The notes under the pieces are model-generated. The model was given only the letters and a program-made list of their open reading frames with translations. It was not told the origin of the DNA and ran no database searches. A stretch of DNA of 34,006 bases, taken from an uncultured Clostridia bacterium. Lineage in GTDB: Bacteria; Bacillota; Clostridia; UMGS1883. This document shows positions 32,344 to 34,006 of the stretch, piece after piece; within the stretch, counting starts at the first letter, position 1, and every line of letters starts with the position of its first letter. The stretch spans positions 1 through 34,006 of the forward strand of contig CANRJP010000019.1 of the NCBI GenBank assembly GCA_947630975.1. Direction: 5' to 3'. The position numbers were made by a program, and so were the translations under genes.

Positions 32344-33867
32344 ATGGAACTGAATGTCACCTCGGCCGCCCTTGAGATAAGCGGCGAGATCTGCCGCAGC
32401 GAGAACAGCTTCGGCGCGGAGAGCGACCTCATAGTGCCGGACAATATGCCGGACATACTCAGTATTCTGCAAATTTCCGCCAACGCCGCCACATCGGCCT
32501 GCGACCCCCAGACCGACCGGGTGCTGCTGACGGGGAACGTGTTCTTCAACATTCTTTATGTGGCCGACACGCCAAAACGGGAGGTCAGAGCCATCAACAC
32601 CGGGGCGGTGTTCTCCAACATTTTTTCCGCGCCCGGAGTACGCGACTCCATGCCGGTACAGTCGGAAGTGACCGTAAGCTCTATCAGCTACGACCTTACC
32701 AACTGCCGAAAGCTGTCGGTTCACGGCGAGCTGACCGGCAAAATCGCCGTATACAGCAACACCGGCCTCTCCCTCCCCACCGCCATCGAAGGGGCGGAAA
32801 CCCAGACCGCCCAGATCCTCTGTCCTGTCATCAAGGCCCGCGGCTCCGCTCAGGAGACCGTCACCGACAGCTTCGAGCTTCCGCCGGAAAAACGGGCGGC
32901 TGAAATTCTCCGGGACGAGGTGAAGGTCACCGACCGGGCGGTGAAGATAATACGCAACAAGGCCATAGTCAAGGGCGCTCTCGGCGTGACCGTCCTCTAC
33001 TGCGGCGAGGCGGGGATACAGCAGTTCAAGGGCGAGATACCCTTCACCAAGGTTGTCAACGTGGACGGCCTTGAGGAGGACATGACGGTGGACTGCTCCA
33101 TCGACGTACAGGGCTGGGAGACCGCTCTCAGCGCCGGCGAAAACGGGGAGATAAAGGGCATCGATGTGGAGACCATGCTCTACTTCAACGTGCTGGGACG
33201 GCGGGATCAAAGCTGCTGCGCCATAACCGACGCCTACTATCCCGGCGGACAGCTCGTCTGTGAAAAGCAGACTCTTTCACTCAGCGCCTCCGCTGCGGAG
33301 GAAACCGAGGAGTGCGCCGTTAAGGGCTCCATACGACTGCCCGCTTCGGTGGGAGAGATAGAGCTGGTCTACGACATCAGCGGCAGCCCAAGGATAAACA
33401 GGGTCTACCGTGACGACGGGAACATAGTGGCGGAGGGTTCGGCGGCTGTCAGCGTTCTCTACCGCACCGCAAATCCGGAATTTCCCACCGCCAGCCACAG
33501 CGCCCAACTGGAGTTCCGCCACATATTCGGCGGCGAAAAGTACGACCGCGTCCCGGAGGTGACCGCTCGGCTCAGAAACATGAGCTGTTCCCTTTCCGGC
33601 GGCAACTCCATCGAGGTCAGGGGCATAGCCGTGCTCAGCGTCCGTACCGTGGGCAGCCGTGAAGTGACCCTCGTCACCTCCGTCCGTCTGGAGGAGGAGC
33701 CGCCAAAGGAGGTTCCCTCCATCCTCATCAGCTATATCACCGGGGAAAGATCCCTCTGGGAAATAGCCAAGAGCTACAATATCAGCCGGGAAAAGCTGAT
33801 GTCCGCCAACGACATTAAGAGCGAGGATGAACTCAGGAGCAAGCGTGCTCTTGTAATACCGAGATAA
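32344..33867 (+). CDS. sipL: SipL-type spore morphogenesis protein (SPOCS/DUF3794 plus LysM)
   Basis: A 507-residue protein matching SipL of Clostridioides difficile, which binds SpoIVA through its LysM domain and is needed for coat assembly around the forespore. The bulk contains repeated DUF3794/SPOCS-type segments with motifs such as ENSFGAESDLIVPDNMPDI, ILRDEVKVTDRAVKIIRNKAIVKG and VLYC. The C-terminus (about 455-507) is a LysM domain: YITGERSLWEIAKSYNISREKLMSANDI...LVIPR. The track ATG (32323) lies inside the hairpin; the ATG at 32344 is 8 nt from GGAGG and is chosen. The TAA at 33865-33867 ends it. Presence implies an endospore-former. Confidence 0.92.
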   Translation: MELNVTSAALEISGEICRSENSFGAESDLIVPDNMPDILSILQISANAATSACDPQTDRVLLTGNVFFNILYVADTPKREVRAINTGAVFSNIFSAPGVRDSMPVQSEVTVSSISYDLTNCRKLSVHGELTGKIAVYSNTGLSLPTAIEGAETQTAQILCPVIKARGSAQETVTDSFELPPEKRAAEILRDEVKVTDRAVKIIRNKAIVKGALGVTVLYCGEAGIQQFKGEIPFTKVVNVDGLEEDMTVDCSIDVQGWETALSAGENGEIKGIDVETMLYFNVLGRRDQSCCAITDAYYPGGQLVCEKQTLSLSASAAEETEECAVKGSIRLPASVGEIELVYDISGSPRINRVYRDDGNIVAEGSAAVSVLYRTANPEFPTASHSAQLEFRHIFGGEKYDRVPEVTARLRNMSCSLSGGNSIEVRGIAVLSVRTVGSREVTLVTSVRLEEEPPKEVPSILISYITGERSLWEIAKSYNISREKLMSANDIKSEDELRSKRALVIPR

Positions 33868-33931
33868 TAATTTCCTACAGTAGTGCTGTAAAAAAATGGC
33901 GCTATGTAATCTGGAGGCACGGGGGCTGTCA

Positions 33932-34006
33932 AAAAAATCGTGCAGAACGGACGAAAATCAGTCCGCGCAGGCGGCGCCGCGAAGCGGCGTGTAAACAGGC
34001 GAATGC
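33932..34006 (+). repeat. Intergenic repeat family 2, copy truncated by the window end
   Basis: AAAAAATCGTGCAGAACGGACGAAAATCAG is identical to 20287-20316. After four differing bases, CGCAGGCGGCG also matches. The following hairpin (GGCGCCGC-GAA-GCGGCG) differs in sequence from the GGGC-GCA-GCCC hairpin of the first copy but occupies the same place. The preceding 65 nt after sipL hold no gene that I can see. Confidence 0.7.

Noticed and set aside
33876-33890. TACAG-TAGTG-CTGTA hairpin after sipL as a terminator
   Set aside because: Only 5 bp and followed by an A-run, not a T-run; on the minus strand the T-run precedes the stem.

Overview
This window looks like chromosome of an anaerobic, endospore-forming member of the Clostridia, probably an Oscillospiraceae-like gut lineage. 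The family-level placement is inference. The class-level call rests on gene content: a complete rnfCDGEAB operon, the [FeFe]-hydrogenase maturase HydF, a YlmC/YmxH sporulation protein, the spore morphogenesis protein SipL, ClpC, and the Firmicutes order yybS-gdpP-rplI-dnaB-tilS-hpt-ftsH. Coding DNA is GC-rich, while intergenic DNA and parts of the extracellular-protein genes are AT-rich. No phage, plasmid, CRISPR or rRNA genes were seen.

Layout. 1-2.5 kb: clpC and a strong intrinsic terminator. 2.55-6.05 kb: an ECF-type sigma factor overlapping its DUF4367-type anti-sigma partner, then two secreted copper-amine-oxidase-N (stalk) domain proteins. The first stalk gene has an upstream sequence resembling that of the sigma operon. 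6.05-6.47 kb: a noncoding, hairpin-rich nested MITE-like element between convergent genes. 6.47-10.04 kb (minus): hydF, a membrane-anchored DUF6273-type surface protein that overlaps it, and a YlmC/YmxH PRC-barrel protein. 10.06-20.25 kb (plus): one long operon from a clear sigma-A promoter, comprising a divergent AMP-binding protein, yybS, gdpP (c-di-AMP phosphodiesterase), rplI, dnaB, tilS, hpt and ftsH. 20.26-20.69 kb: two more repeat elements and a terminator. 20.69-23.0 kb (minus): DUF4956 membrane protein, VTC-domain protein and a ComEC-like metallo-beta-lactamase lipoprotein, reading from a divergent promoter. 23.3-26.1 kb: a secreted transglutaminase with six Big2-type repeats. 26.16-26.24 kb (minus): tRNA-Ala(GGC) with a very strong promoter. 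26.4-31.4 kb: rnfCDGEAB, the ion-pumping ferredoxin:NAD+ oxidoreductase. 31.45-33.87 kb: a CPBP protease and sipL, separated by a hairpin that is both terminator-like and overlaps the sipL ribosome-binding site. 33.93-34.0 kb: a truncated second copy of one intergenic repeat.

Most genes are ordinary core functions. The less ordinary material is between genes: (i) intergenic elements whose hairpin stems differ in sequence between copies yet stay paired, one nested inside another inverted-repeat element; (ii) the sipL leader, where a possible sporulation promoter lies inside a terminator/RBS-sequestering hairpin; and (iii) a sigma-factor cluster with a shared candidate promoter motif. Starts were chosen by Shine-Dalgarno spacing and often differ from the ORF-track starts. 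All family assignments are from motif reading by eye, with no database search.
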